Assembly (NCBI GenBank): GCA_015956445.1
Contig: WIUZ02000001.1
Location: 2,480,001-2,544,000, forward strand
Reading direction: 5' to 3'
DNA length: 64,000 bases
Origin: Thelephora terrestris
Taxonomy: Eukaryota > Basidiomycota > Agaricomycetes > Thelephorales > Thelephoraceae
Shown in pieces: positions 22,483 through 35,900 of the stretch (the first letter of the stretch is position 1; each line of letters begins with the position of its first letter). Made by a program: the position numbers and the translations under genes. The notes beneath the pieces were generated by a model. The model searched no databases. It had not been told where the DNA came from and was given only the letters and a program-made list of their open reading frames with translations.

Positions 22483-25400
22483 ATGGATCACTTCCCATTT
22501 GCGTCTCTCGCGCAAATACAGATTCTCCTTGTACCAGTAGGGTCCATAACAAAGTCTCTATTTGACAAACGAGCAGCCGAGATCAGGTCTTTCGATAACA
22601 TACCATCGGGAGATATCACCGTAGGAGACAAAGATCAACGAGGTGCGCAACGTGTATTCACGCCCAAAGATTCGTACCCACCCCATCCGTATTAGCCCGT
22701 TTCCTTCCAACAACCAATACGCTCGCTACCGGTTATCTTCACCTCAGTTTTCCATCGCACCCTCCACCAGAATCCCGCCTCCCCTTATCACTTTTCAGAC
22801 CTTCCGCATTTCCGCTTGGTATCATCGGAATTGCCTCGTGTTCACCTGAGACCTTTGAACACATCCCCGCATATTTTGATGACGCCGTCCGTGATGTAAT
22901 TTCGTCTGAATACGCCCTCCCCATCTCCAGAGTGTGCTTTGCGTTCGAAGAAGCCAGTGACGGTGCTGCGTTGAACACGACGCTGTCAGGTGTAGAGGTC
23001 ATTCCAGAAATGGACACGAAACAGACCAAACTTCACCTGGGAACATTGCTGGCCAGTCTTTGTTCACGCATATTGGTCGACTTGTCTGACTTCGTCTGTC
23101 ACATTCGTGCACACAATTCCAATTCACTGACAGCTCGTCCACAGGTCCAAAATCTAGAATCCCCCATCGGGAACGAATATTTGAACTCTGGTCTCTTCGC
23201 TACCCTTCTGCCATCTCAGCTTCCAAGCGCCTTGGACCTTGAACAAAGGAGTGAGTCTCCCCTTTCGACTCACAGCCAGCCAGAGCTGTCAACTATCTCC
23301 AATTTGCGAAAATCTTCAACGTTCAAACGGACCTCATCTGTCGGACCAGCTCTGCCCTCCCTTCGCCAGTCGACTCTCTCCGCAGCAGCCTCAGGCAAGA
23401 AGAGAACCAGTGGTATCGGCGCAGCATCGTCGCATGGGAGGCTGTTCAAAGTTCTGGGTGACGCATTTTTGCTTGCTGGGAGGACAGAAGACGCAGTGGT
23501 ATGGTGAGAACGTTGCTCCATCTTGTGGGGCATACAATTTAATAATTCAACAGGTACACAGAGGCACTTGCGATGTTCAAGAGCCTTCCAGACCCCCTCT
23601 GGCACGCTTCCGTACTGGAGGGCCTTGCAACTGTGCCGATCTTGGAGGCGTGGGCTAGTGCGGCTGGATTGGTGACTCAATATCTCCCGCCCACCATTGG
23701 TCTCTCATAGAAGCATCTTCGTAGAATGGTTCGGTTGACACCGTCAAGGATCCCTGGATAGACCCTACAGACAAGATTGCACAAGCTGCAAGTATGTACT
23801 CCAGGATCATACCTGGCAATGACCAGGACCAACAATACCCACTTCTGAGTTACCTGTATATCACCTGCATCTTTCGGCACACCTCCTTGTTGTACTCCGT
23901 CTGGTCGGCTAAGGGCTGGGGACCCGTTGCATTTACGACACTATTGAACCCAGGACCAGCCCCATATGTTCCCCCAACGCTCGCGCATCCCGATCAATTG
24001 TCTTTTGTCAACCTGGAACGACTCTCTATTACTTCGGGTATCAGACGAAGTCACATATCTGAGGTGTTGTCACAAGCCCACGGACCGTGGTTGTTGCATC
24101 TCGGTTCTCGGGAACGAATTGCGATTCTCCAATTCATCACTGCAATCTATGGATACATCGGCTACCGGCGGAAGGAGGCTTATGTCATCAGGGAGACCAT
24201 CGGATGTATCATGGACCTGGTTGTTTGCGGGCGTGAGCACTACGATGACTACCGCCTTAGTAGTGCGAAGCCGGTTGCGATTGGACAGGATGCACCCACA
24301 CCGACAGCTGGGACACTCGGGATACGGGAGAGCGAACCTACGGAAGGCAATGAAGGGATTGTGAAGTTGGTGAAGCACATATGCCGAATTCACGGCGTCG
24401 ACCTTGGAGCTGTAAACGTGGTAGAAGCCGGTCCGGAGGCCATTCTATCAAGAAAAAGTTGGACAAGGGACGAGAGACGTGACACAGAGGCCCCACCGGT
24501 TCCTGAAGATGATATTCCGAAAGAACCCATCGGTTGGCCGGAGCTTCAGATTGGAATTGTCCGGGAGGCAATCGCGGTGGCGGAAGCTCTACCAGGTGCC
24601 ACAGTTTCTCGTCAGTTTGAATCTTCACTTACAATTGGCTGTCTAGACTACGCTGCGGTAGCGCAATTCTGCTTCTCTGCGCTGAAGAACCTACACCCGG
24701 TCATGACGCCAACAGATCAAAATCAGTTGTATGCAGGGGCCACCAGAGCACTGGCAACAGCCAAACGCAGGGGCGACTCGCGCGCCATTGAATACTGGAC
24801 CGGAACTCCTATCGTAACGATTGAATTGACCCCGTACGTACCCCATTTCATCGTGTGAAAGGTACCGAATGTTTGACGTTTCATAGGTTACCGTTCGTCC
24901 GGTTCCCGGTAGAGAAGAGTCTTGGACTGCTACAAGACAACGACGAGAACACTGGAAAACGACAAGCGGTCACCACAGACCCCTTCCTATACAATCCTAG
25001 ACGTTCGCTGCACACCAAAGGAAGTCTACTGGTTGTACAAAACGAGGACTTGGAATTTCAGATCACCCTGAGAAATCCGTTTGTTTTCGATCTGGAGCTT
25101 TCGAGTATATCCCTCAGGTATGCTTTCGGTGTCCGCAAATAGGGGGATGCTGAATAGTTCCTAGTACCTCCGGAGTCACTTTCGAAAGCAAACCTATTTC
25201 TGTTCTCGTGCCTGCGAATTCTTTCCATCACGTTCTCATCACAGGAAGAGCTCTGGAAGTAGGGAACCTTGTCGTCCGAGGATGTCTCGTTCAAGCGCCA
25301 AACGGTCTCTCCCGTGAATTCGGCCTTCCACTATCTACTGAAGAGGAAGAAGACAAACTCATGAAACGCAAGACGGGGATCGCCTGTGAATATGGGCGCA

Positions 25401-27238
25401 CGAAGTATTCCGGGTTAGCAGCTCATCCGTGGGAGAGACCAACCGAAAAGCGAACAAGTCTTGTGGGGCCGACCTCAAAGAAACCTGCCAAACCGATTAG
25501 ATACATGGATTTCAAGGTCGTCCCGGAATTACCGCTTCTGAGGATCCGGAGGACTTCCTTGACCCACAGTGCCGTGATGTTGTACAACGGAGAAAGGTAT
25601 CTGCTTCCCTCGGTCCCCCTGATGGTGCGATTTTAACCTCGTGGCAGGTCTACTATTCGGATCACCCTCGAGAATGTTTCGTCATTGTCAATTGACTATC
25701 TGAACCTTACATTTGAAGATTCTACGATGAGCCCAGCCCAACAAGCATTGCTGGAAGGGGAACTTTCGGTCTTCGATGCATATGAAACGGAATATGACCT
25801 CATCCATCGACAGGTCTTGACCTGGGACTCAGGTAACAGCAAGGTCGAGGTTCCTCCAGGAAAGGTGATGACGGTAACCGTTAGCTGTTTTGGAAAGGCT
25901 GGCTGGTGTGGATCACTCGCATAAAATTTCCACAGTTCGCACACTGACGAACTTGATAGCACAAATGGATCGATACATATATCCTACGCCTGCTCTCGGC
26001 ACGCCCTGGAGGCTGATCCTCCCGTCGATAACTTCTACGCTCGCCAGCTGACGTACCCGGTCCTGGTCACGGTATATCATATGCTGGAGTGTTATGACAT
26101 GGATATCCTGGCTTACTCGGGGCTTAATGACCGATTCGGGGTGGGGTACCACGACCCTTCCATGGGCGAAAGCGAGGATCAGAGCTGGTGTTTGTTCTCG
26201 ATTGAGGTGAGGAACACCTACGGGTTACCTTTTGAAGTTACTTTCGAAAGGATCGACGAAGGTGAGGGATGGACCGCGTCATTGGGCCCAGGTTGTGTTG
26301 AACCTCTCTCTTAGATAATGTCGTGGCTAGCGCATGTCGTACTGTCCCTCCAGGGTCGACTTGTAGGTGTGTGATCAACCCACCCATTCTAGGCAATTCC
26401 GGATCTAGAATGGTCCTAAAGGATAATCCTTCCGCTGCCGAAGTTGCTGTTGACTGAAGAACAAACGTCGAGACCGATGCCGTCCTTGTCCGGGCGTCAG
26501 TTTGTTGTGAACAAGTCGAAGTTATCATCAGAAGACATCAAGCTCCAAAGAGAACTGTTCTGGTACCGTGAAGAGCTTTTCAAGGCGGTTCGTGGGCGCT
26601 GGAAAGAGGTGAGGCGGCACCGCCGATTCATTTCACATGTATCACCTAACCGAAGAAGGCTGGGGGATCTCGTTCGGGAGATCTTTCCCTAAGACAGCAG
26701 CGGCTCACAAAGCCGATGCTGCACGCGTTACGCATGGACCCTGTGTACGTTCAGATGGAACTCTTACAGCAGGCCGACGACGAAGACGGCGTATCCCAGA
26801 AGGTTGTGAACAGAAGGGGTGGCAAATACAGGGCCCCTCCTAACGAGTTCTTATTCCTGAGAATGCGGATCAGAAACGTCTCCCGTAAGTTCCGAGCAGG
26901 TCTTCGCGTTATTCATGACGTCTAAGCAGTGTTGGGACCGAACAGCGGCTTGTCTCATCTTCACGGCAAGCATGTTCTTCGAACCTGAAAAGTATGTGAT
27001 CCACCAGGGGGTCTTGCAGGGGATTCCCTTTGGGGAAGTCGAGAGCGGTGAAACCAAGGAGATGGAGATGGCTATCTGCTTTGTCTCCTGTGGAAGGTTT
27101 GAACTCCGAGGGCAGGTCGAGATCTTGGACGCCGCTCGCGGAGAGCCGGCGGGTTCCGGGCATATTACCGTGCTCGTTGAGGACGGGCAATATCTCACGG
27201 TCCCGGATTCCATAACAGGAGCACATGTAGATGAATAG
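22483..27238 (+). CDS. TRS120: TRS120 homologue, TRAPPII complex subunit
   Basis: Trs120 (TRAPPC9) is a large subunit specific to TRAPPII, the exchange factor for Golgi Rab GTPases (Ypt31/32, Rab11 type). The ATG at 22483 opens MDHFPFASLAQIQILLVPVG, a very typical start, followed by EIRSFDNIPSGDI. The next exons give TLATGYLHLSFPSHPPP and PLGIIGIASCSPETFEHIP, then VCFAFEEAS and LHLGTLLASLCSRILVDL. Further on come KVLGDAFLLAGRTEDAVVW and ALAMFKSLPDPLWHASVLEG, the TPR-like helical core of the family. The second half is beta-rich, as expected for the Ig-like domains (FQITLRNPFVFDLELSSIS; TIRITLENVSSLSIDYLNL). It ends YLTVPDSITGAHVDE with TAG at 27236-27238. Around 1,200 residues after removing many short introns, within the family range. 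It is convergent with VPS55 (134 bases). Confidence 0.9.
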
Positions 27239-27372
27239 TTGATTCAAAGGGTGATACATGCGGGACCAACGGATTACAAAGGGTGCTCCAGTAGCGGGTA
27301 AAGGGAAATGGAAATCGGTTAGGCTTGCGGCATCGTTATCACAACAACAGGTCGACAAAGCTTGTTGTTTCT

Positions 27373-27977
27373 TTAGTCAAACTCAGAATCGTCTTGTTTA
27401 AACGCGGCAGAGTACGCGAGGATCGTGCCGTAGACCAACCTAGATGGAATGGGGATGAGGAGGTGATAAGCGCTCGACACGGGTGAAGAAGTGACTGCGG
27501 AGGCGGGGCGAGGGAAACACGCACCCTCCACCAATGATTGACATCGCACAAGCGGCGGGACGTATGATATCTGAGTGAGCGAGAACGAGCGGGAGGGCGA
27601 AGCCGGTGACGACCACTATGGCTGTGATGAACCGCCCAAGGTCGAGTGGACCTGACCCGTCTTCAAGCGTGGAAAACTCCTCGGAACCGCAGTGGGAGAA
27701 CAAAGCATTGGGTAGGGGTGCCAAAACGAACGTTAAGGCTGCGTTCGAGGTGAGACCGGATCAGACTTTCTCGAGTCGGACGCGGACGACCGAACGATTA
27801 CGCACCGACGAGAAGGGGGAGCCAATTTGACCACAAGGCGCATGAGAGGATGATTAAGAGGAAGCCAACGGCGAGAACAAAGGATAAGAGAATAACAGCT
27901 GTAGGGAATCGCGGTTAGATTTCGATGAAGGACGCGAAGTAGAACGCAAACCAACTCTTCAAGCCCGCCGCGGCCAT
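27373..27977 (-). CDS. VPS55: VPS55, endosome-to-vacuole trafficking membrane protein
   Basis: Vps55 (OB-RGRP/LEPROT family) is a four-helix endosomal membrane protein that acts with Vps68 in late-endosome to vacuole transport. The ATG at 27977 gives MAAAGLK, joined across an intron containing a CTAAC branch site to TVILLSFVLAVGFLLIILSC and WSNWLPLLV. The third exon reads ALTFVLAPLPNALFSHCGS, DLGRFITAIVVVTGFALPL and HSDIIRPAACAMSIIGGG. The last exon reads LVYGTILAYSAAFKQDDSE and stops at a TAA (27373-27375). All family landmarks are present and the spliced length, about 130 residues, is normal. The first donor (GTTGGT) is weaker than the others, so the exact exon 1 border could shift by a few bases. 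Confidence 0.9.
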
Positions 27978-28194
27978 GATCGCAGGAGAATTCAAGGAAG
28001 GAGAGTTTGGGCGTCTATTGCCATGCCCGGTCGCCGCGTGTATCGCATCACCCCTGGTGTAAGATGGAAAAATTCATTGCAAAAGAAAAGAAAATTGCGT
28101 GATACAGATACAGTGCATGCGTGAGACTAGGTATAGATTACTATGACTGTGGTGATAACTATGACAAACCAAGGAAGTGGAAACCAAGAGAGAA
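27978..28194. other. Short spacer between VPS55 and kinesin-5
   Basis: 217 bases holding the VPS55 promoter and the kinesin-5 3' UTR, both on the minus strand. Nothing else is visible. Confidence 0.5.
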
Positions 28195-28441
28195 TTATCG
28201 GATCCGTCTCCGCCCACCAAAAATATTGGTCGGTCTCTCTGTTAAGGTTCCCATCGTTGGCAACCCAGATTTGCTGGGAATACTACTGGTCCTCTTGTGG
28301 GCAGGCTTGAGAACGGGTGCTGGTGCCGGAGGGGCTGGAATCGGTGGGGGCAAAGCGTACTTCTGCCGTATCGTCACGCTCGCTGCCGTCGACGATGAAG
28401 AGAGGGAGGAGGCTACTGATTGTGCGAGGACCTCGTCTTCC

Positions 28442-28472
<31 letters not shown>

Positions 28473-31400
28473 CTTCTTCAGCGTCGTGGGCCTCCTTCAT
28501 GATAGCATCGCCGTCGTCCGTCGCAACCTCTTCCTCATCGCCATCAGGCAACGGTAAATGTTCTGCGAGGAAAGTATCACTGTCCCTTGCGGAAATGCCG
28601 CGTTTCCTCCACTCTTTGAGTACCACATCTCGGCTCTTGGTCAGCTCCCACTCATCCTGGTATTGCCACGTTTTCTTGTGCGGGGTATCACCAGTGGGCT
28701 TGTCTTCTCTTGTGCCTGCCTTAACCAAAGACTCGGTGACCTGACGAAGCGTGGATATTTGCGCGGCGGCGGCGGAGTGATAGGTATGAGTCGTGGATGA
28801 GAGCGCCGCAGTCTTTTCCCAGGTCAGCGTCAGAATTATGGTTTGAGAAAGCACTATACCTCTTTGGATATGTGAACCGAGATCGATTGCACATTCTTGG
28901 ACGTAGAGGCGAGACCGTGTTGGAGGTAATTGAAACCCGCTTGGGTTTCTGATGCCAAGGCGTTTGTTGCTGTCACCCTGGTTTTCTTCACGGACGACAG
29001 TTGCTTGACGGCTGCGTTTTCCATGATTAATACTCCATCATTCGAGACCACGGGGGTACTCACCATCGCCACAGGCCGAATCGAGGAATCCTGCTTGCTT
29101 CTTTAGGTCCTCGTAATAGGTGGACGAGGAGCCAGCAATGTTATTCTGAACGTCCGCTAGCGTCGATTTGAACGTTGCCTGCGAGGAACCCAACGCCTGT
29201 GGTGCAGGTTGTATCAGAGCCTTTAGCACGAACGTCGAACGTCGAACTTACCTTAAACGCGCCGTCTCGTAAACGCTTGCTTTCCCCTCCTCTCCTCGTC
29301 AATGAGTTGCCCCAATCCTCCCCAGCACGGATGACGTTGACTATCCGCTCCCCGTTCTCGTTCCCACACTTCTCCATCTCACCCTCACCAATCACATTCT
29401 TATTGTGCATCTCTTCAAAAGCGTCCCGCAAGCTTCGGTCCCTCTCTGATGTGAATTCCCCTAGGAGCCCAGATATCCGCGAAATGAGCTGGTCTTTCGC
29501 CTTCTCCGACTTCACTCGCTCTGATTCGAGTAGACGAACGAGAAGCGCGTTCTGTTCTTGAAGTCGACCAATCTCAGCAGAAGTAACCGCATCTGAAAGT
29601 GCTTTCGCGTCCAGCAGAAGCTGGCGTTCTTGTTGGATGTATGCTTGAGACTCTTGTACAATTGTCTCAAAAAGCGAGCCAACGGATTTGAACGCCTTCT
29701 CAGCCTATCGGAAGACTGTTAGTCGCTGGGACTGGAAGGGTCACGAACAAGACACGTACTGCAGCCGAACTCGAGGCGCTAGATGCCCCAGCCTGGGAAC
29801 AGATCTTCTGGCAAGAAGCCTTGAGCTTTTCCGCCCAGTCCTTGTACCCGCTTTCGATCTTCGCAACTGCGTCCTTGACAGCCTGCTCGAGGGCTTGGAC
29901 TGAATCGTCTGAAATGGCTTCCTGGCGTCGAATGGCCTGGAGTGAGGTGTTGATCTTTGTCACCTGTTCTTGAGCAGTCGCAGATTGTTTAGAGAGCTGC
30001 TCCTGCTCGCGACTTTGCCACTGTTCGATCTCCTGACGAATCTTTTTGGAGTGCTGGTCGGAGGTTTGGACGAAAGTTTCGAGCCTCGCTACGAGGTCCT
30101 GGGATTCTGCGAGGACGGATTTGCCATGTGTCTTGACAGCTTTCGAGTTTGAATTGAGAACGGAAGATTTGCGGTCTGGGAAATGCGTCAGAAACCGAGG
30201 TGAGATGCTGGGACAGGCACGTACCGAGCTTGTCAAAGACCCCGCCAAGGTCGGATAAGCTGTCGTGGGCAACTTTCCTCAACTGTGTGGAGACTCCGTT
30301 CAAAGCCAGCTCAGTTTTTTGATGAGCCTGTCGAACGACAGTCTCCTCTTCCAGAGCCCCCTTCACTATGATCAACTCCCCATCCTTCCGTTCGACTTCC
30401 CTCTCGGTGTTGTTCAGCTTCACCTTCGTCTCCTTGAGCTCTCCATCCGTCTTCATCAACAGTGCCATGCTCTGCTCAAACTCCTCCCTCACCGCCCTCA
30501 GCTGGCCCTCGATCACTTCGATCTGTCTTCTAGACTCCTCAGCCTCGGTGACCTTCAACTCGTGCTCTGAGTTGATCTTGTTCCAATTCTCCTCTGAAAA
30601 GAAGATCCCATTCTTTTCTCGAGCAGCCATAACGTCAGCCTTCAGGCGCTCAATCTCCGCAACGTACTCTTTTAGAAGAGCGTTTCTTGTCATGCGTTGA
30701 TTCACCTCTGGCTTGTTTGAGATTGACTTCGCACGCAGAGCGTAGTCGAGAGTCGAGAGCGTTTCTTCCATGTTACATCGAGCGGGAGAAATCGTTGCGA
30801 CGATGCAAGTCTTTGTGCGGCCACCAAGGGAGTCTTGAAGGAGACGAGTGAGCTTTGACTCTCTGAGGTGCACATATCAGCTATCGATGGCTCGCGAAAC
30901 AGAAGGTACATACCGGTAGGGGACGTGAGAAGATTTATCAACGAGAGCGTTGATCACACGACCGAGGGTGAGCAAGCTCTGATTAATCATTCCAGCCTCG
31001 CGAGCACGTTTGTTTTCGGCCCCGGATCGTCCAATGTTCTCCGAACCGGCCAAGTCGACAAGGTTCAGTTTCCCAACCTTGAGAAGATCGTCCCCGATGG
31101 AAGAAGTCTCCTTGACATGAACAGTAATGGTGAAAATCGAGTGGGACCGACTGGAGTGATCGTTGAATTTGGTTGCGGCGATCTGCCGCCGTTGACTACC
31201 TTTTGTGAGGAGCGCCAAAGCATCAGCGCGGTCCTTCACGGGGCAGTCCTCAAGGCCTTGAATAAATACACCCTTCTTAGAGGAGTCGTCAAAGATCTTG
31301 AGAACGGGTGCTTCTTTTGCCACTCCCTGAGCCATGGGCTGAGTAGACCCAGAGGGGGCGGCGAGTTCAGGTGCGAGGAGATCCCGCAACTCCTCGTTGT

Positions 31401-32129
31401 ACAGCTCGACATAGGAGATCTTCACGCTGTAGTCAGCATTACTAGCGTCCAGTTGGTGGAAAAGGCGGAATAGAACACGTGGAATCATTCCAGCCTGCAT
31501 CGAGGGGTTGCCCATCGGGGTAGGTGCAAGATCGCCCTGCATGGTGTGGCTAAATGCATACATCAGCAGTAGTTGAGATCAAGTCGTGTGCATGCGGAGA
31601 CGTACGTTTTGCCAGTACCCGTTTGGCCATAAGCAAAGAGAGTGCAGTTGTACCCCTTCAAGACCTCCTCCAACATAGGCTGGACTACTTCATCATAGAC
31701 GAGTTCTTGGCTGGCCTCCGGTCCGAATACCACGTCGAATGGGTATTTACGCGTAGGAGGAAGGGTGACGACGCCCAAGCTCGATGTTGGGACAGAGGTC
31801 TCGATCGAGATGTCTTGGGACTTTGCACCGTCCATCTGGACGATTATTGGCGAAGAATCATTTATTTCACGTTCAGAGCGACGCCGACATCGGATAACGA
31901 CCTGAATATTATTCTCCGGATCTTTCGGTTTCGTAGAAGTGGCAGACCGAGGCTGAGGATCAAGGATACCGTCTGAGGTTCCCGACCGTTGCAAGGCATT
32001 GGCCCTCTGCATCGTAAAAGGTTGCCGAGGCTGAGTTCTAGATGGTGGTGGGGCCATCGAAGTTTGCGGCAATGACAGAGAGGACGATGATGAAGGCAAG
32101 CGCACCCTCGATTTTGAGCGAGTCGCCAT
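28195..32129 (-). CDS. Kinesin-5 (BimC/Cin8/Eg5) mitotic motor
   Basis: Tetrameric plus-end motor that slides spindle microtubules apart. The ATG at 32129 opens [16 protein letters not shown]; the reading frame extends a little further upstream but only from a GTG. After a Ser/Pro-rich tail comes [19 protein letters not shown], the P-loop [11 protein letters not shown] (near 31605-31640), the kinesin-5 piece [14 protein letters not shown], then [17 protein letters not shown] (switch I) and [20 protein letters not shown] (switch II). The family neck region [20 protein letters not shown] is followed by a long coiled coil. The tail has [16 protein letters not shown], a TP-x-K Cdk1 site in BimC-box position, and a run of 12 Glu coded by a TTC microsatellite (28444-28479). 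It ends [14 protein letters not shown] (TAA at 28195). The gene looks complete. It is divergent from ELF1, 136 bases apart. Confidence 0.93.
28444..28479. repeat. (TTC)12 microsatellite inside kinesin-5
   Basis: Twelve perfect TTC units on the plus strand, read as twelve GAA (Glu) codons on the coding minus strand. It lies in the acidic part of the kinesin-5 tail, just downstream in the protein from [15 protein letters not shown]. Length variation between strains would change only the number of Glu residues. Confidence 0.95.
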
Positions 32130-32265
32130 CGGAGCAGTCAGGGAGTGGTAATACTGAGGATCGCGAGTTTGTATGTCCACGCCAAAAGTTCAACCGACGA
32201 CGCGAAAGTCACGTGCACGCTCTCACGTCGACAACAACGACGACCAACGGTAGTCGCACAGAGGG
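32130..32265. promoter_or_regulatory. Divergent promoter, kinesin-5 / ELF1
   Basis: Only 136 bases separate the two divergent ATGs, so transcription of both must start within it or inside the coding region. It holds GACGAC-rich sequence near 32225-32245. No defined factor site is claimed. Confidence 0.5.
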
Positions 32266-32714
32266 ATGGGAAAACGAAAGAAGTCATCTCGAAAGCCAAC
32301 GGGTCCCAAGAAGAGGGAACCTCTTGGTGGGTGCGTTCAAAATAGCGAAGGGGAGGTTCTTGCTGATCTCCTTTCTTCAGCCACAACGTTCACATGCCTT
32401 TTCTGCCACCACGATAATTCCGTGAACATTCGAGTGGACAGAAAAGAAGGCGTTGCATTGCTCATGTGTAAGGTTTGCGATCAACGATACCAGAGCAAAG
32501 TTAATCGTACGTCGCCTTTTCTCCTGGTCTGCAAGCCACCCGTCACTCATCTCGCTTAACAACTACGGCAGATCTGACCGAAGCCATCGACGTCTATTCG
32601 GAATGGATTGATGCTGCCGACGCTGCCCAAAATGAACCTCCACCACGACGACCTGCAGCATCGTCGAGCAGGGCAGCGCCACGGGCAGCAGCACCTGCGA
32701 GCGATGATGATTAG
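32266..32714 (+). CDS. ELF1: ELF1, transcription elongation factor
   Basis: Elf1 is a small zinc-ribbon protein that travels with RNA polymerase II and helps it pass nucleosomes. The ATG at 32266 gives MGKRKKSSRKPTGPKKREPL, the conserved basic tail. A short intron follows (donor GTGGGT, acceptor TTTCTTCAG), then ATTFTCLFCHHDNSVNIRV and ALLMCKVCDQRYQSKVN, with the four zinc cysteines as two CxxC pairs. A second intron leads to HLTEAIDVYSEWIDAADAA. The C-tail is Ala/Pro/Arg-rich and ends SDDD with TAG at 32712-32714. About 110 residues, slightly longer than the shortest family members because of the tail. It lies between two kinesin genes. Confidence 0.94.
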
Positions 32715-32940
32715 AAGGAGTGTACTTTCTACGTAATAGGAGGATAGTCTTAGATAGATCATGAGTCCAGCGACTTTAGGGTTTCAACCGACGACGGAAC
32801 CACGCTCAATTCAAATCATCTCTTCTTACACTCTCTTGAACAACGCGTCCGGGCACGTTCACTCTCTTTCTCGTTCCCTCAGGGCGTGGAAGTGTCGTCC
32901 GTACTCCGCCCGCTGTTGCTTCTCTCCATACCCTCTAGAG

Positions 32941-35900
32941 ATGGCGTCGACGAACATCAAAGTCGTTTGCCGGTACCTATAATATCCAGCCGTAATTCGT
33001 TCCCGTTGATCATCTGTCCGTTTTCTCTCTAGATTTCGACCACCCAATGCCCTAGAACAGCGCGAGGGTGGTGAAACGATCGTTTCTTTCGACGACAACT
33101 ACACTACCGTTGCAATCCGCTCAGCGGCCACAAGTTCCGGTCCAGAGAAGGACGGTTTCACTTTCGACAGGATATTCCCACCTGGTACGAAACAGCACGA
33201 GGTCTTTGACTACGGTGTCAAGGAGTGAGTAACCATTCATGTTTTGTCGCCAGCTCGCTTATTTACCCTGCCAGCATCGTTAAAGGTGCTGATCACTGTA
33301 ACGACCAGATGAATGTGCGTTCATTAATCCACTCTTCGTCTAGATGTCATCGACGGATACAACGGCACTGTCTTTGCCTACGGTCAAACTGGCAGCGGCA
33401 AAACCTTCACGATGATGGCAAGTGATTGTTATATGCGTATTGGCCTCTAGCAATTGATTTATTTGACAGGGAGCGGATATCGATTCCCCAGAACTTAAAG
33501 GTCTTATACCCCGTATCACCGAGCAAATCTTCCAATCCATTTTAGAATCCGAATCACACCTCGAATACGTTGTCAAAGTTTCCTACATGGAGATCTACTT
33601 AGAACGGATCAGGGACCTTCTTGCCCGTCGGTTTCATCCCTCGTACAAAATTAATTACAGAAGCTTACAATATCTCCACCCTCGTAGCCCAGAACGACAA
33701 CCTCCAAATTCACGAGGAGAAGTCGAAAGGTATCTACGTCAAGAACCTTTCCGATTTCTACGTCAGCAACGCTCGTGAGGTTTACGAGATTATGCGCCAA
33801 GGTGGTTCCGCTAGGGCGGTCTCGTCAACGAGTAAGCATCAGCCTCACCCCTCGCTTCCGTATGAAACGAGAACTCTCATCCTCGTGGTTTCTAAGACAT
33901 GAACGCTGAGAGTTCACGTTCGCATTCAATTTTCCTCATCACAATCATCCAAAGGAACACCGAAACCGGAGCTCAGAAAACCGGAAACCTGTATCTTGTG
34001 GATTTGGCCGGTTCTGAAAAAGTTGGGAAGACAGGCGCCTCTGGTCAAACGCTAGAGGAGGCCAAGAAGATTAACAAGTCTTTGTCAGCTCTTGGTATGG
34101 TCATCAATGCATTGACTGATGGGAAGGTCCTCCCTACATCCACATATATTCCGCGCCTAGGGCTCACTAACTGTTCCTACAGGCCAAATATATCCCCTAC
34201 CGAGATTCGAAGCTCACACGTATACTGCAAGAGTCGCTTGGTGGTAACTCGAGGACAACGCTGATTATCAACTGTTCTCCTTCCTCGTATAATGAAGCCG
34301 AGACGGTATCCACTCTTCGGTTCGGTATCCGTGCAAAGAGCATCAAGAATACCGCCCGTGTTAATGCTGAGCTGTCGCCGATGGAGCTGAAAGGCCTCTT
34401 GGGAAAGGCACAGGCAGCGAACACATCATACCAGAAATACGTTGCCGCTCTTGAAGCGGAGCTTTTGATCTGGAGGAACGGCGGGAAAGTTCCGCAGTCG
34501 GAGTGGGCGACGTCGGATAAGGCCGCAGCAGGCACGGCCCCGAAGAAGGCGTCCCCCACCTCGCCGTCACCGACCCCGTCAACGCCTCCTGTCAGGAGTG
34601 GCGCTGTTACCCCTGTCAACCCGCTTCTCGAAGGATTGAGGGGCGATCTCGAGAGCCGACCGCAGACACCCACAGTTGTGGGGCTGGATAAGGATGAGAG
34701 GGAAGATTTCCTGAGGAGAGAGAACGAACTGAGTGACCAGTTGGCCGAGAAGGAACGTGTCTTGAGTGCTGCTGAGAAACTCGTGTCAGAGTTGAAGGAG
34801 GAGTTGTCGTTCCTCAAAGACCAGGAGGCCTCGCTATCTAACGTACGCCCATTCAGGCTCAAGCTATCATCCAGCGTACTAACTGTGATTATTTTAACAT
34901 ACAGGAGAACAAAGCGATGTCTGGACAACTTAATGAACTCCGTCTGCAAGTAGAACGCCTGAACTACGATAGCAAGGAAAGTGGCATCACTATCGATATC
35001 CTCAAAGAGCAGAATGAGGATGCAAAGGCAGAACTTGAGGAGCTGAAGAAGACCATTTCGGAACTACGATCGAGTCAAAAAGACGCGTCCGCCGACGACA
35101 AAGAGAAGAGGAAACAAGAGAAGATGGCCATGATGATGGCGAAATTCGATACCGTGAGTATTCTCATTCCAAGTTTCCCATCGGTGTTGTTGTTCGTCAC
35201 CGTTGGTGCGGGTCTCAGTTTTCCCGGCCTCCACATTCGAGATGTCACGCCCAACCCTCATTTTTCCGCGCTAGCCGATCTCTCTAACCACGCCTCTCCC
35301 AATTGTCATCCTTTGCTGTTCCATCAAATGATGCTTTGATTGCGCTCGCTCATCACTCGTATTCAATTGCTCACATCCCCTTTGCCCTAAAACAGCAGGG
35401 GACCTTTTCGGAAAAGGACGAGCAACTGCGCACGATTTTGGCTAAACTCGATGCGATCGACAACGAAAGCGGCGTCTCGGGCCTCACGGTAGAAGACGTA
35501 ACGGCCCTCAGGAGACAATTGCACGATGGTCAGAACCTAATCCGCGAGACCCTAGACCGTTTGAGGCAGAGCCAGGAAGAGAGCGAAATGAATGCGAGGA
35601 GGAGAGACGAGATCGAGACCAGGTTCGCGACGCTCGAGACAGAATACGAGGAGTTGATCGGTGAGTCTGTTGATAAGCGATTTCCAACGGCGCGTTGATC
35701 TTGAATTTTGTGGCGACAGAGAAAACTATCCACGATGAAGAGACAAGCGACGTCGATCTCGCAGAGTCGATGGCTGATCTCAGGGTACGATACCGTTCGG
35801 CGGGGAGCGAAGTGAGGCTAACACCCTCATAGAACAAGCTTGAGGCTCAATACGCCGCGAAGCGACAAGCACACGAGAGCGAGGTCCAGGATCTCAAGCA

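Noticed and set aside
28121-28744. Plus-strand poly-Ser open frame of 207 codons
   Set aside because: It is the antisense shadow of the kinesin-5 tail; the poly-Ser run is the other strand of the Glu-coding TTC repeat.
32130-32180. Longer N-terminus for kinesin-5 starting at 32180
   Set aside because: The extension begins at GTG, not ATG; the first ATG in frame is at 32129 and gives a typical basic, Ser-rich start.
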